Of a DNA stretch of 64,000 bases, positions 24,433 through 33,134 are shown in pieces (positions within the stretch are counted from its first letter, which is position 1; every line of letters starts with the position of its first letter). Where the stretch lies: positions 26,006-90,005 of the forward strand of contig NZ_JANYGQ010000011.1 of NCBI RefSeq assembly GCF_025359345.1. The letters run 5' to 3'. Position numbers and translations under genes: made by a program. The stretch comes from Mucilaginibacter sp. (GTDB taxonomy: Bacteria > Bacteroidota > Bacteroidia > Sphingobacteriales > Sphingobacteriaceae). The notes beneath the pieces were generated by a model. The model saw nothing but the letters and a program-made list of their open reading frames with translations, ran no database searches and was not told the DNA's origin.

Positions 24433-24864
24433 ATGAAAATCCTAATGGTTTGCCTCGGCAATATCTGTCGTTCGCCGCTGGCGCATGGTATAATGGAGCA
24501 TTTGGCTAAAGAGCAAGGCCTCGATTGGGAGATAGAATCAGCCGGCACCGGCAACTGGCATATTGGTGAAGGGCCGGATCGCCGCTCAACCCGCACCGCT
24601 CAGGAACACGGCATTGATATAAGCGGCCAGATTTGCCGTTTATTCCGCATCAGCGATTTTGATTATTATGACCATATTTTTGTAATGGACAAAAGCAACC
24701 TGGCCGATATCCTGGCCATGGCCCGCAACGATGAAGACCGCAAGAAAGTAAAATTGCTATTAGGCGATAAAATAGTACCCGATCCGTATTATGATGACGC
24801 CCAATTTGAGCCGGTGTTTTTGATGATTGAGAAGGGTTGTAAGGAAATTTTGAAAGATAAATAA
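24433..24864 (+). CDS. Low-molecular-weight protein tyrosine phosphatase
   Basis: 143 residues. The P-loop CLGNICRSPLA begins at Cys7, with the catalytic Cys and Arg in place, and the general acid Asp lies in VPDPYYDD at about residues 116-123. These define LMW-PTPs, which dephosphorylate phosphotyrosine; in some Bacteroidota the gene is near dnaA, but here it is 22 kb away. The start is immediately preceded by the TTGTAAGG repeat, which must contain its leader. Confidence 0.9.
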   Translation: MKILMVCLGNICRSPLAHGIMEHLAKEQGLDWEIESAGTGNWHIGEGPDRRSTRTAQEHGIDISGQICRLFRISDFDYYDHIFVMDKSNLADILAMARNDEDRKKVKLLLGDKIVPDPYYDDAQFEPVFLMIEKGCKEILKDK

Positions 24865-24931
24865 AAGCCCGTTATTAAGGAACGAACCAATCTCTGCACA
24901 GGAAGGATGATTTGTTGAACGTGTGATGGCA

Positions 24932-25035
24932 TGTCACCCTGAGGCACTCGAAGGGCGCGCGTAGAGGCCCTTGCCCGCGTGCTAAGCAAGTAGTACAGGG
25001 CATTGCGCTCATGCTTCGAGTGCCTCAGCATGACA
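24932..25035. repeat. Inverted repeat, CTGAGGCACTCGAAG vocabulary
   Basis: CTGAGGCACTCGAAG (24939-24953) and CTTCGAGTGCCTCAG (25014-25028) are exact complements, with TGTCA/TGACA outside, so the arms are 22 bp with two mismatches. It lies between two convergent genes, ending 7 bp before the GNAT stop, and carries CTTTTTT just beyond the right arm. A terminator role for the plus-strand phosphatase is plausible. Confidence 0.8.
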
Positions 25036-25042
25036 CCCTTTT

Positions 25043-25561
25043 TTATTCTTCAATCGGTGAAATCCCAACAAACCTAAAATAAGCCAGTTCCATTCCCGCC
25101 CGCCAATAGTTTTCCCGTCTTTGCATTCCTGCTTTTTCGAGCACACGCTGCGAGGGGATATTTTCCAAATCCGTTACCGCGCCAAACCTTGCATCGGGCT
25201 GCACGGTTAACATATGGCCCAATAGTGCAATCGCCATTTCGGATGCGATGCCCTTGCCCCAGTAGTCGTACCGCAGGGCGTAACCCAGCTCAATTTCGCC
25301 GCTGTCATTATCAAACGGGCGCAGCAGGCTCATTCCTATAAAATCGTTATCGGCTTTGTTAAACAAACCCCAGCGCCCGGTAATGCTGCCGGGCTCGCCT
25401 TCGGGAAGGTGCTCCCTAAAAATCTGGATATGCTCCTCGCGGGTGCGGAAAGGCAGGTATTGCATTACGCGCTTGTCATCATAAAGCGCCAGGTACATTT
25501 CTTCTTCTTCGACTTTGAACCGCCTGATGATGAGGCGGGGAGTTTGGGTAAGGATATTCAT
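25043..25561 (-). CDS. GNAT acetyltransferase (RimJ/RimL-like)
   Basis: 172 residues. It opens with ILTQTPRLIIRRFKVEEEE, typical of RimL-type GNATs, and has IELGYALRYDYWGKGIASEM, the acetyl-CoA-binding motif A with the RxxGxG/A-like YWGKGIA loop, followed by NIPSQRVLEKAGM. Acts on an amino group of an unidentified substrate. No cotranscribed neighbour. Confidence 0.85.
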   Translation of the reverse strand: MNILTQTPRLIIRRFKVEEEEMYLALYDDKRVMQYLPFRTREEHIQIFREHLPEGEPGSITGRWGLFNKADNDFIGMSLLRPFDNDSGEIELGYALRYDYWGKGIASEMAIALLGHMLTVQPDARFGAVTDLENIPSQRVLEKAGMQRRENYWRAGMELAYFRFVGISPIEE

Positions 25562-25598
25562 TAGCCAAATATATAACGATAATTTTATAACTTTCGTG

Positions 25599-25928
25599 AT
25601 GGAAATTGGTGATGTTTCATTCCACGATGCAAAAATATTAGAGGCAAAGGAATTAGTTGGGCGTCAAATTATGGAGTTTTTGATTGACTTCCCGGTTGAT
25701 TGGGAGAATAATATATTTGAACACCGGATATTACGTTTTGACTGGGTAACACACTATGCTGTTAACGAAATTCCTTTTGAAGGCAATCCTACAATTCTTG
25801 AAGTAAATGAATCAGTAAGTGAAAGAGGCGCAAACAGGGTAGAATTTGCGACTAACGCAGGGAATAGAGTAATTGATTACTTAAACTGTGAACTTGTAAA
25901 TCCTAATGAAGCGACAACAAATCTCTAA
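25599..25928 (+). CDS. Hypothetical protein, 109 residues
   Basis: The ATG at 25599 (MEIGDVSFHDAKI) is chosen over in-frame upstream starts that would overlap the divergent GNAT gene. Soluble, acidic, no signal peptide; residues about 25-60 hold several aromatic residues (FLIDFPVDWENNIFEHRIL). Function unknown; the gene contents look like a small single-domain protein. hisS begins 43 bp downstream with its own promoter. Confidence 0.55.
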   Translation: MEIGDVSFHDAKILEAKELVGRQIMEFLIDFPVDWENNIFEHRILRFDWVTHYAVNEIPFEGNPTILEVNESVSERGANRVEFATNAGNRVIDYLNCELVNPNEATTNL

Positions 25929-25957
25929 CCCCTAATCACTTTAAACCACAAAAAAAG

Positions 25958-25965
25958 TACCTTTG
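25958..25965 (+). promoter_or_regulatory. hisS -7 promoter element
   Basis: TACCTTTG is an exact TAnnTTTG match and ends only 6 bp before the hisS ATG at 25972, which implies an extremely short or absent leader. Confidence 0.5.
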
Positions 25966-25971
25966 CCCCCT

Positions 25972-27348
25972 ATGGCATCCATCAAACCATCTGTACCAAA
26001 AGGCACCCGCGATTTTTCACCAACCGAAATGGTGAAACGTAATTTTATTTTTGATACCATTAAAGGAGTTTTCCGCAAATATGGGTATCAGCAGATAGAA
26101 ACGCCTACGATGGAGAAGATGTCGACACTAACCGGGAAATACGGGGAAGAAGGCGACAAGCTGATATTTAAAATATTAAATAATGGTGATTTCTTAGCAG
26201 AAGCAGGTCTTGATTCATCAAATATAAATACCGACAGCAAGACGCTTTCGTTTAAAATCGCCGAAAAAGCCCTCCGCTACGATCTTACCGTTCCTTTCGC
26301 CCGCTATGTAGTACAACACCAAAACGAAATTACCTTTCCGTTTAAGCGTTTCCAGGTTCAGCCGGTTTGGCGCGCTGACAGGCCGCAGAAGGGCCGTTAC
26401 CGCGAGTTTTATCAGTGTGACGCGGACGTGGTTGGCTCGGATAGTTTACTAAACGAAGCCGAATTCGTATTGATTTATGATGAGGCTTTAAGCAAGCTTG
26501 GCCTGAAAGATTTCACCATAAAAATCAATAATAGGAAAATATTATCCGGCATAGCCGAAATTATTGACAAAGCTGATAACATCATCGACCTTACTGTCGC
26601 GATTGATAAGCTGGATAAAATCGGCCTCGATGGGGTGATAAAAGAGCTGATGGAACGTGGCTTTACCGCAGATGATATTGAAAAAATAAAGCCTGTTATA
26701 TTATTGGAAGGCAGTAATACTGAAAAGCTGGCAAGCCTGCGCAGTGCACTCGCAAATTCAGCAACCGGGCTAAAAGGCTGTGATGAAATTGAAGTAGTAT
26801 TCAATTATCTTGCCAACTGCCAACTGATAACTGCCAACTTAGAACTGGACATCACCCTCGCCCGTGGTTTAAATTATTATACTGGCGCCATATTCGAAGT
26901 AAAAACCAACGAGGTTGCCATGGGCAGCATTGGCGGCGGCGGCCGGTATGACGACCTTACAGGTATGTTCGGCTTAAAAGGCCTAACCGGTGTAGGCATC
27001 TCCTTTGGCGCCGACCGTATTTATGATGTGATGGACGAACTTAACCTCTTCCCAGAAGCAGCCAATCAATCCACCCAACTGTTAATTTGCTGTTTCGATA
27101 AAGAGGGCGAAAAATTTGCCCTGCCTATTCTGCAGCAATTGCGCAACCAGGATATCAACGCCGAGCTTTACCCCGCAGGCGCCAAGCTCAAAAAGCAGCT
27201 GGATTACGCCAATAATAAAAACATCCCTTACACTATCATCATCGGCAGCGATGAAATTGAAAGCGGGTTGTTGACTATAAAAAATATGCAAACAGGTGTG
27301 CAGGAGAAAGTGACGGCGGAACAGGTGTTGGACACGATTAGCAAATAG
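25972..27348 (+). CDS. hisS: Histidyl-tRNA synthetase
   Basis: 458 residues from the ATG at 25972; an in-frame TTG 9 bp upstream lies inside the promoter element. Class II motifs are present: VPKGTRDFSPTEMVKR at the N-terminus, motif 2 FKRFQVQPVWRADRPQKGRYREF, the histidine-specific LARGLNYYTGAIFE, and motif 3 GVGISFGADRIYD. The C-terminal anticodon-binding domain starts near residue 365 (LLICCFDKEGEKFALPIL). It charges tRNA-His in the cytoplasm. Confidence 0.96.
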   Translation: MASIKPSVPKGTRDFSPTEMVKRNFIFDTIKGVFRKYGYQQIETPTMEKMSTLTGKYGEEGDKLIFKILNNGDFLAEAGLDSSNINTDSKTLSFKIAEKALRYDLTVPFARYVVQHQNEITFPFKRFQVQPVWRADRPQKGRYREFYQCDADVVGSDSLLNEAEFVLIYDEALSKLGLKDFTIKINNRKILSGIAEIIDKADNIIDLTVAIDKLDKIGLDGVIKELMERGFTADDIEKIKPVILLEGSNTEKLASLRSALANSATGLKGCDEIEVVFNYLANCQLITANLELDITLARGLNYYTGAIFEVKTNEVAMGSIGGGGRYDDLTGMFGLKGLTGVGISFGADRIYDVMDELNLFPEAANQSTQLLICCFDKEGEKFALPILQQLRNQDINAELYPAGAKLKKQLDYANNKNIPYTIIIGSDEIESGLLTIKNMQTGVQEKVTAEQVLDTISK

Positions 27349-27353
27349 CAATT

Positions 27354-27477
27354 TTGTCATTGCGAACGAGGAACGAGTGTGGCAACCGTGAACTTTACAG
27401 AGCCAGTTGAAAAGTAGCAGGACTTGCATTGCGGTTGTACACGGCGTGCGGTTGCCGCGCTGCGCTCGCAATGACAA
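27354..27477. repeat. Inverted repeat, TCATTGCGA vocabulary
   Basis: TTGTCATTGCGA (27354-27365) and TCGCAATGACAA (27466-27477) are exact 12-bp complements, continuing imperfectly into GTGGCAACC/GGTTGCC. It starts 5 bp after the hisS stop. The same family, in longer form, is at 38854-39002. Confidence 0.75.
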
Positions 27478-27493
27478 GTTTATAGTTTTCTAC

Positions 27494-27628
27494 TCAATTA
27501 CACTTCATCGGCGATACCCCGAACTTCTTTTTAAAAGCAGGGCTAAAATGCTGAATTGCAAACCTCATTATAGCCATGGTGCTAATAATAAAACCATTCA
27601 GCGATAATTCCCACCATATTATTTCACC
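27494..27628 (-). pseudogene. C-terminal remnant of an AraC-family regulator
   Basis: Minus-strand translation gives a frame ending in HFSPAFKKKFGVSPMKCN and a stop, which is the end of the second helix-turn-helix of AraC regulators (HFSxAFKKxFGxSP). Upstream in the same frame is WWELSLNGF and then about 13 unmatched residues where four or five are normal, so the HTH is disrupted. No start or ligand domain is left: the coding signal disappears where the helicase gene begins. This is interpretation of a short similarity. Confidence 0.4.
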
Positions 27629-27669
27629 CCTATCCTAACTTATTCCATTTTCCGTTGTATATTATTGGC

Positions 27670-30270
27670 ATGATTACAAAGGGGCAGCAGGTAATACAGG
27701 ATTGGTACCAAAATAAAAAATGGGAACAATTTGCCTTTCAGCGCGAAATGGAAGCGGCTTATTTGCAGGGCTTTTCGGGACTGCTCAATGCCCCTACCGG
27801 CAGCGGTAAAACCTTTGCGCTGTTCCTGCCTTTTTTGGCCGATTTTATAAACAAACATTCCGATACTTATAACACCAAAGCAGATAACGGCCTGCTGATG
27901 CTCTGGATTACCCCGCTGCGCGCCTTAACCAACGACATCCGCAAAGCCATGCAGGAAGTATGCGATGAACTGGGCCTGCCCTGGCGCATCATGACCCGCA
28001 CCGGGGATACATCCGCGTCCGAAAAAGCCGCCCTTAAAAGGAAACTGCCCGAGGTGCTGCTCACTACCCCCGAAAGCTTGCACCTGATGCTGGCCCAAAA
28101 GGAATATCCCAAGATATTTAAAGGCCTGCAGGTGGTGGTGATTGATGAATGGCACGAGTTACTGGGAACGAAAAGAGGGGTGCAGGTAGAGTTGGGTTTG
28201 AGTAAATTGAAAGTCCTGAGTCTTGAGTCGAAAGTCTTAAGTCAGGATTCTTCAGACTCAAGACTCAGGACTTCAGACTTCGGACTCCGCATTTGGGGTA
28301 TCAGCGCAACCATCGGCAACCTGGAGCAGGCTGCGGAGGTTTTACTGGGAAAAGATTTTCCGCCGGAGCGGGTAAAAATGGTGCGGGCTAATTTGGAGAA
28401 AAAACTGCTCATCAAATCCATCATCCCCGAAAATATTGAAAATTACTCCTGGGCGGGACATATCGGTTTAAAGTTGCTGCCGCAGGTAATGGAACTGGTG
28501 GCCAAAAGCAAAACCACGCTGATATTTACCAATACCCGTTCACAATCCGAAATTTGGTACCACGCCATTTTAGATAATTATCCGGAGTATGCCGGCATTA
28601 TGGCGATGCACCATGGCTCGCTTGATAACGAGTTGCGCAACTGGGTTGAGGCTGCGCTGCATGCCGAAGCGCTGAAAGTGGTGGTATGCACATCCAGCCT
28701 TGATTTGGGTGTCGATTTTCGCCCGGTTGATACCGTGGTGCAGGTTGGCAGCCCTAAAGGCGTTGCCCGGTTTATGCAGCGCGCCGGCCGGAGCGGGCAT
28801 GCCCCGGGCGAGGTGTCCAAAGCTTATTTTGTGCCCACACACTCGTTGGAACTACTGGAAGGAGCCGCCCTTAAGCAAGCCATTAAAGCCGGCATTTTTG
28901 AAAGCCGCGACCCGATGCTGCTTACCATGGATGTGCTGATACAATACATGGTTACGCTGGCCGTGTCCGATGGTTTCCGCGCGGATGAGTTGTTTAAAGA
29001 AATAAAAAGCACCTTCGCCTTTACCGACCTTACCCGCAACGAGTTTAACCAATTGCTCGATTTTATTACTACCGGCGGTAAAACCCTGGCGCAATACGAT
29101 GAATTTTTAAAGGTAGAGGTAGAAAACGGGCTGTTTAAAGTAAACAGCCGCCGCGTTGCCATGCGGCACAGGCTCAGCATCGGCACCATAACCAGTGAGC
29201 TAAGCATCCGCGTGAAATGGCTCAGCGGTGGCAGCCTGGGCACATTGGAGGAATCGTTTATATCGAAACTTAAGCCGGGCGATACATTCTGGTTTGCGGG
29301 GCGGAGTCTGGAATTTATCAAGATAAAAGAGATGTCGGCATATGTAAAAAAATCGAATAAAAGAAAGGGTTTGATTCCCAGCTGGGCAGGCGGTCGTATG
29401 CCTTTGTCGTCGCAGTTATCGGCAATGTTCCGGGTTCAGCTGGATGAAGTGGCGCATGGCATTGAGACCGATGAAGAAGTTATCGCACTAAAGCCCTTGT
29501 TTGATTTGCAGGCGCAGCTATCACATCTGCCGCAAAGCCACGAGTTTTTGATTGAATCCTTTAAATCGCGCGAGGGGCACCATTTGTTATTCTACCCTTT
29601 CGAAGGGCGTTTGGTGCACGAGGGCATGGCATCGCTGTTTGCTTACCGCCTCAGCAAAATAAAGCCGGCCAGCTTTTCCATCGCCATGAACGATTACGGC
29701 TTTGAGCTGCTAACAGATGAGGATATACCTATCGAGCAGGCCCTGGAAGACGCCGCATTTTTTTCGATAGATAACCTGCTGGATGATATTCAAAATAGCT
29801 TAAATGCTAATGAAATGGCACGCCGGTGCTTCAGGGATATTGCCCATATCGGTGGGCTTGTATTTACCGGTTATCCCGGGCAGCAGGTAAAAAACAAACA
29901 TTTGCAAGCATCAACCTCGCTGCTGTTCGAAGTGTTCAGCGAATACGAGCCGGATAACCTGCTGGTGAGGCAGGCCTATAATGAGGCGCTGGCATTTCAG
30001 CTGGAAGAATTCAGGCTACGAATGGCACTGCAGCGCATTGCAACCCAAACTATCATTTTAAAAACTATTGAGCGCCCTACGCCGTTTGCATTCCCGATAA
30101 TGGTTGATAGCCTGGGCCGTGAACGTTTAACTACCGAAACACTGGAGGAACGAATAGCAAAAATGGCACGGCAATATGGAGCGGACGAGGTGTGGGAGGA
30201 AAAGGAGTCCGAAAGTCCGAAAAGTCCGAAAGTCCGGAAGGCAGGAATTACGAGAAGAAGGGGTTTTTAA
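27670..30270 (+). CDS. Ligase-associated DEXH-box helicase (Lhr-like)
   Basis: 866 residues from the ATG at 27670, preferred to a TTG 15 bp upstream. Superfamily 2 motifs: Walker A APTGSGKTFALFLP (about 38-51), DEWH box VVIDEWHEL (about 157-165), ISATIGN motif III, QRAGRSGHAPG motif VI (about 370). The winged-helix and Lhr-core regions follow. The family works with an ATP-dependent ligase, an exonuclease and the PdeM endonuclease in DNA damage response, but none of these partners is adjacent here. Two segments are repeat-derived: about 25 residues after residue 180 (inverted repeat at 28211-28273), and a tail of SPKSPKVRK from four AGTCCGAA units. Confidence 0.9.
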   Translation: MITKGQQVIQDWYQNKKWEQFAFQREMEAAYLQGFSGLLNAPTGSGKTFALFLPFLADFINKHSDTYNTKADNGLLMLWITPLRALTNDIRKAMQEVCDELGLPWRIMTRTGDTSASEKAALKRKLPEVLLTTPESLHLMLAQKEYPKIFKGLQVVVIDEWHELLGTKRGVQVELGLSKLKVLSLESKVLSQDSSDSRLRTSDFGLRIWGISATIGNLEQAAEVLLGKDFPPERVKMVRANLEKKLLIKSIIPENIENYSWAGHIGLKLLPQVMELVAKSKTTLIFTNTRSQSEIWYHAILDNYPEYAGIMAMHHGSLDNELRNWVEAALHAEALKVVVCTSSLDLGVDFRPVDTVVQVGSPKGVARFMQRAGRSGHAPGEVSKAYFVPTHSLELLEGAALKQAIKAGIFESRDPMLLTMDVLIQYMVTLAVSDGFRADELFKEIKSTFAFTDLTRNEFNQLLDFITTGGKTLAQYDEFLKVEVENGLFKVNSRRVAMRHRLSIGTITSELSIRVKWLSGGSLGTLEESFISKLKPGDTFWFAGRSLEFIKIKEMSAYVKKSNKRKGLIPSWAGGRMPLSSQLSAMFRVQLDEVAHGIETDEEVIALKPLFDLQAQLSHLPQSHEFLIESFKSREGHHLLFYPFEGRLVHEGMASLFAYRLSKIKPASFSIAMNDYGFELLTDEDIPIEQALEDAAFFSIDNLLDDIQNSLNANEMARRCFRDIAHIGGLVFTGYPGQQVKNKHLQASTSLLFEVFSEYEPDNLLVRQAYNEALAFQLEEFRLRMALQRIATQTIILKTIERPTPFAFPIMVDSLGRERLTTETLEERIAKMARQYGADEVWEEKESESPKSPKVRKAGITRRRGF
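28211..28273. repeat. 19-bp inverted repeat inside the helicase coding sequence
   Basis: AAGTCCTGAGTCTTGAGTC (28211-28229) and its exact complement (28255-28273) flank 25 bp containing AGTCTTAAGTC. It is the intergenic repeat vocabulary seen at 12495-12570, here read through in frame without a stop. Confidence 0.9.
30206..30238. repeat. AGTCCGAA direct repeats at the helicase C-terminus
   Basis: Four copies of AGTCCGAA or AGTCCGGA at 30206, 30214, 30223 and 30231, with 8-9 bp spacing, encode the last part of the helicase. Similar AGTCCGAAAG words appear in intergenic sequence near 37695 and, inverted, near 56600. Confidence 0.75.
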
Positions 30271-30359
30271 TATATCCGGAAATTCGTTAACCAACTCGGA
30301 TGTGGTTTTATAATTCCGCAATCGGCATTCCGATTTCCGCATTATTTCGAACCTTCTCA

Positions 30360-30545
30360 TTACCCCTTTGGCCCTTTTACTAGAATAACTATCAACCAGA
30401 TAATCGAAAACGCCTGCACCATTATCATACTGCCGATAATCAGCTGCCCACCGGGCCAGTGGAGTATTTTGAGCACAAGGCCTAGTAATATACCGGCAAA
30501 ACTTAGGATAAAGAGTATAATGGGGTACCTGAAATTAAAAAACAT
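30360..30545 (-). CDS. Small membrane protein with HWPGG motif
   Basis: 61 residues with two predicted membrane helices (about 8-26 and 35-55) separated by KILHWPGGQLIIG. This loop resembles the conserved region of GldL-like and related small Bacteroidota membrane proteins. The function is unknown. It follows another small membrane protein gene by 13 bp on the same strand. Confidence 0.6.
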   Translation of the reverse strand: MFFNFRYPIILFILSFAGILLGLVLKILHWPGGQLIIGSMIMVQAFSIIWLIVILVKGPKG

Positions 30546-30558
30546 GCGTATAGCCTGG

Positions 30559-30738
30559 TTAAGGTTTTTGTTTCAACCGTCTTATTATCGTAGGCATCTT
30601 GTACAGGCCGTAGCCAAACAAGGCACCGATCAGCAGGCTGCTCCAGGTTTCGGTTTTCGGGTCGAAATTAAACACTACCACCGTCATCAGTAATATTGCA
30701 GCTATGCCAATAAGCAGGTATAAATAAACTTTTTTCAT
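30559..30738 (-). CDS. Small membrane protein, 59 residues
   Basis: Minus-strand translation from the ATG at 30736-30738 reads MKKVYLYLLIGIAAILLMTV, then WSSLLIGALFGYGLYKMPTI and RRLKQKP before a TAA. Two membrane helices with a short loop containing Asp and Glu and a basic tail are predicted. Probably cotranscribed with the HWPGG protein 13 bp downstream. Family unknown. Confidence 0.5.
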   Translation of the reverse strand: MKKVYLYLLIGIAAILLMTVVVFNFDPKTETWSSLLIGALFGYGLYKMPTIIRRLKQKP

Positions 30739-30904
30739 TAAGACTACTTCTAATTCAATTCCGTTGCGAAATTAATTGAAAAATATCGGGATTTAATATT
30801 ATTTCGATTGTTGCCCTTCCTGGTGCTGTCGGTGTTATAACCAAAGGTATCCGTAATTCTAAGGCCTGGCTTTCTGGTAAGGCATTCTGCATACAAGCCG
30901 GCAC

Positions 30905-30941
30905 AGCGTTCCATTTTTCTACGCGGAACACCCGGAACGCT
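30905..30941. repeat. AGCGTTCC hairpin repeat, copy 1
   Basis: AGCGTTCC (30905-30912) and GGAACGCT (30934-30941) form an 8-bp stem around a 21-nt loop. On the minus strand the loop reads GGGTGTTCCGCGTAGAAAAAT broken as GGGTGTTCC and GCGTAGAAAAAT. Copy 2, at 59686-59722, has the same arms and 17 of 21 loop bases. Confidence 0.75.
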
Positions 30942-31066
30942 ATGAAACACGCTCACAATCAAGCTTTTAATTTTTCTGGTGATTAAATAAGTGTTTGCAG
31001 CTGGGTAGACGAGCGCACAGTCCCATTTGCCGATGGGCTTGCTGTGCTTGCGAATTGAAAATATTA

Positions 31067-32965
31067 TTATATAATGCCCGCGTTCAACGGTAGCTTGAAG
31101 TAAAAAGTAGAGCCTTTGCCCAATTCACTTTCAATCCAGAAACTTCCGTTGTGACGGGTTAATATTTCGGCGGATACATACAGGCCCAATCCAAGGCCCT
31201 CGTATTTCATGGCAGTATTATCAACCCGGTAAAACCGTTCAAATAATTTGGCCAGGTTGTCTTTTTCAATCCCGATACCAAAATCCCGTACTGATACTAC
31301 CACGTCATCATCTTGTATAGCCGAATGGATAATCACTTCACGGGCACCCGGGGAATACTTTATTGCATTGTTTAAAAAATTGGTGAGCACCTGCTCCAGC
31401 CGGTAGCGGTCGCCATCCAACACAGCCGTTGGGTTGCTTCTGATTTTAAGCTGATGGGTATTGTTTGAAAGTTGCACGCTTTGCGTAACCTCGTCAACAA
31501 GGTCTTTCATATCAAAACGGCCGATGTTATATGTCATTTTGCCGGCCGATATTTTTGATACATCCAGCAAATCAGCAATCAACTTTTCGAGGCGTTTAAG
31601 CTGCTGCAGGCTGTTTGACACAAATTTACCATTAAAATCAGTATTGTTTACGCCCCTTTCCATTAACTGCAGGTACGCTTTTAAGCTGGTAAGCGGTGTT
31701 TTTAACTCGTGGCTGGCTATACTTATAAATTCGTCTTTTTGCTGTTCAAGTTTTTTATGTTCCTCTATGTCGGTATTGGTTCCCAGCCATTTTACAACGG
31801 TATCGTCAATTTTAAATGGTAAGGCCCGGGCCAGGTACCAGCGGTATTGGCCATCGTGCCGGCGCAGGCGAAACTCAACCTGGTAAAGTTCTTTTGTTTC
31901 GAGCGCTTTAACCCATTTGCTTAAACAACCCTGCAAATCGTCGGGATGAATAAACTCCTGCCAGCCGGCGCCAATAATAGCTGCGGCATTTTTGCCAAAG
32001 TAGCTTTGCGTGCGCTCGTTAACATAGTCTAGTCCGCCATTTGCATCCGCTGTCCAAACCTGTTGCGGCATCGATTCGGCCATAAACTTAAACTGGGCTT
32101 CGCTTGCTTCCTGCTTTAGCTGTCCTTCAATTTTCTCGGTTATGTCAGTTGCTACCGCAATTACGCCAACAACAAAGCCGTCATCATTTCTAAAAGGCTC
32201 GTAAACAAAATCGACGTATACGTTTTCCAAGATGCCATTTCTTACAAACGGAATAGACACGCAATTGCCGTAATACGGATTGCCGGTTAGCCGCACATTA
32301 TCAAGCAGTTCTTTAAAACCAAGCCCGCGCACCGAAGGCAATGCATCAAACACCGGCATACCTTTGATCTCCGTAAATAAGCAGCCGTAAATTTTTTCCA
32401 TCGGCGGGTTAACCAGGTCGATAATATAATCTGCACCTAAAAAAATGCCAATGCCAACCGGCGCCTGCATAAAAATGGAATACAATTGCTTACGTTGTGT
32501 AATTAAGGCTTCCATTGCCTGTTTTTCGCGTTCGGCAAGTTTAAAAATTTCGGTTACATTGGTTGGCGAGTGGATTAAAAACTTAACATTGCCCGATTCG
32601 TCGAGCACAGGCGTGTTGGTGGTCGTCCAATAACGTTCTTCAAATTCGCTTGTTCCGCGTACAGGGATGTCATACCTGTAATTAAACATTGTATGCGCCT
32701 TTTTTGTGCGGATGGCTTCTTCAAACGAATATATGGTGCGCTCGATATTTTTCGATTCTTCGTCGGTAGGATTAGCCGGGAACGCACCAAAAACCGAATT
32801 GCCTACCAGCGTTTCGCGGGTTGAGTTTGTTGCATTAAGATAAGCGCAATTTACATCGAGAATGGTATATGATGGCGCGTCGACAGCGAGCAATAGCTTG
32901 GTGGTCTCACTTTTATTAAAAACGGAGTGGTAATCTTCTGCAGTAAGCTTAATTATTCCGCTCAT
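31067..32965 (-). CDS. Cytoplasmic multi-PAS histidine kinase
   Basis: 632 residues with no membrane segment. Three PAS-like regions are visible: about 10-150 (ending PTNVTEIFKLAEREKQ), about 155-280 (ILENVYVDFVYEPF, VIAVATDITEKIEG) and about 290-400 (ESMPQQVWTADANGGLDYVN, RLRRHDGQYRWYLARALPF). The HisKA His is in FISIASHELKTPLTSLKAY (about residue 420), and the HATPase has FLNNAIKYSPG, VRDFGIGIEKDN and YEGLGLGLYVS. It likely senses a cytoplasmic or redox signal. No cognate regulator is adjacent; the two-component pair next door has its own kinase. Confidence 0.9.
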   Translation of the reverse strand: MSGIIKLTAEDYHSVFNKSETTKLLLAVDAPSYTILDVNCAYLNATNSTRETLVGNSVFGAFPANPTDEESKNIERTIYSFEEAIRTKKAHTMFNYRYDIPVRGTSEFEERYWTTTNTPVLDESGNVKFLIHSPTNVTEIFKLAEREKQAMEALITQRKQLYSIFMQAPVGIGIFLGADYIIDLVNPPMEKIYGCLFTEIKGMPVFDALPSVRGLGFKELLDNVRLTGNPYYGNCVSIPFVRNGILENVYVDFVYEPFRNDDGFVVGVIAVATDITEKIEGQLKQEASEAQFKFMAESMPQQVWTADANGGLDYVNERTQSYFGKNAAAIIGAGWQEFIHPDDLQGCLSKWVKALETKELYQVEFRLRRHDGQYRWYLARALPFKIDDTVVKWLGTNTDIEEHKKLEQQKDEFISIASHELKTPLTSLKAYLQLMERGVNNTDFNGKFVSNSLQQLKRLEKLIADLLDVSKISAGKMTYNIGRFDMKDLVDEVTQSVQLSNNTHQLKIRSNPTAVLDGDRYRLEQVLTNFLNNAIKYSPGAREVIIHSAIQDDDVVVSVRDFGIGIEKDNLAKLFERFYRVDNTAMKYEGLGLGLYVSAEILTRHNGSFWIESELGKGSTFYFKLPLNAGII

Positions 32966-33134
32966 TTATAATCGTTTCGGCTTAAATTAAAAATCGTGAT
33001 TTAATGCATTAAAACTGCAATTAAAGCAAATAGTTTTAATTGCGTCAAAAAAATCCCGGGTAATTTTTCAGCAAGAAAAAATGAAGCATCCGGCGTAGGG
33101 GCTGTGTGAGGCTCCGCCTTTGGAAAAGTATAAT

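Noticed and set aside
27670..30360. Expected DNA ligase, exonuclease and PdeM partners of the helicase.
   Set aside because: None is encoded beside it; the flanking genes are hisS and small membrane proteins, so no repair operon is claimed.
30750..30962. A 70-residue minus-strand reading frame (MIVSVFHSVPGVPRRKMERC).
   Set aside because: It is created by the AGCGTTCC hairpin repeat; the same peptide words arise at 59.7 kb on the other strand. No sign of a real protein.
32966..33134. Pairing of the PAS kinase with the adjacent response regulator.
   Set aside because: The regulator overlaps a different kinase gene by 35 bp and is separated from the PAS kinase by 169 bp, so the PAS kinase is treated as an orphan.
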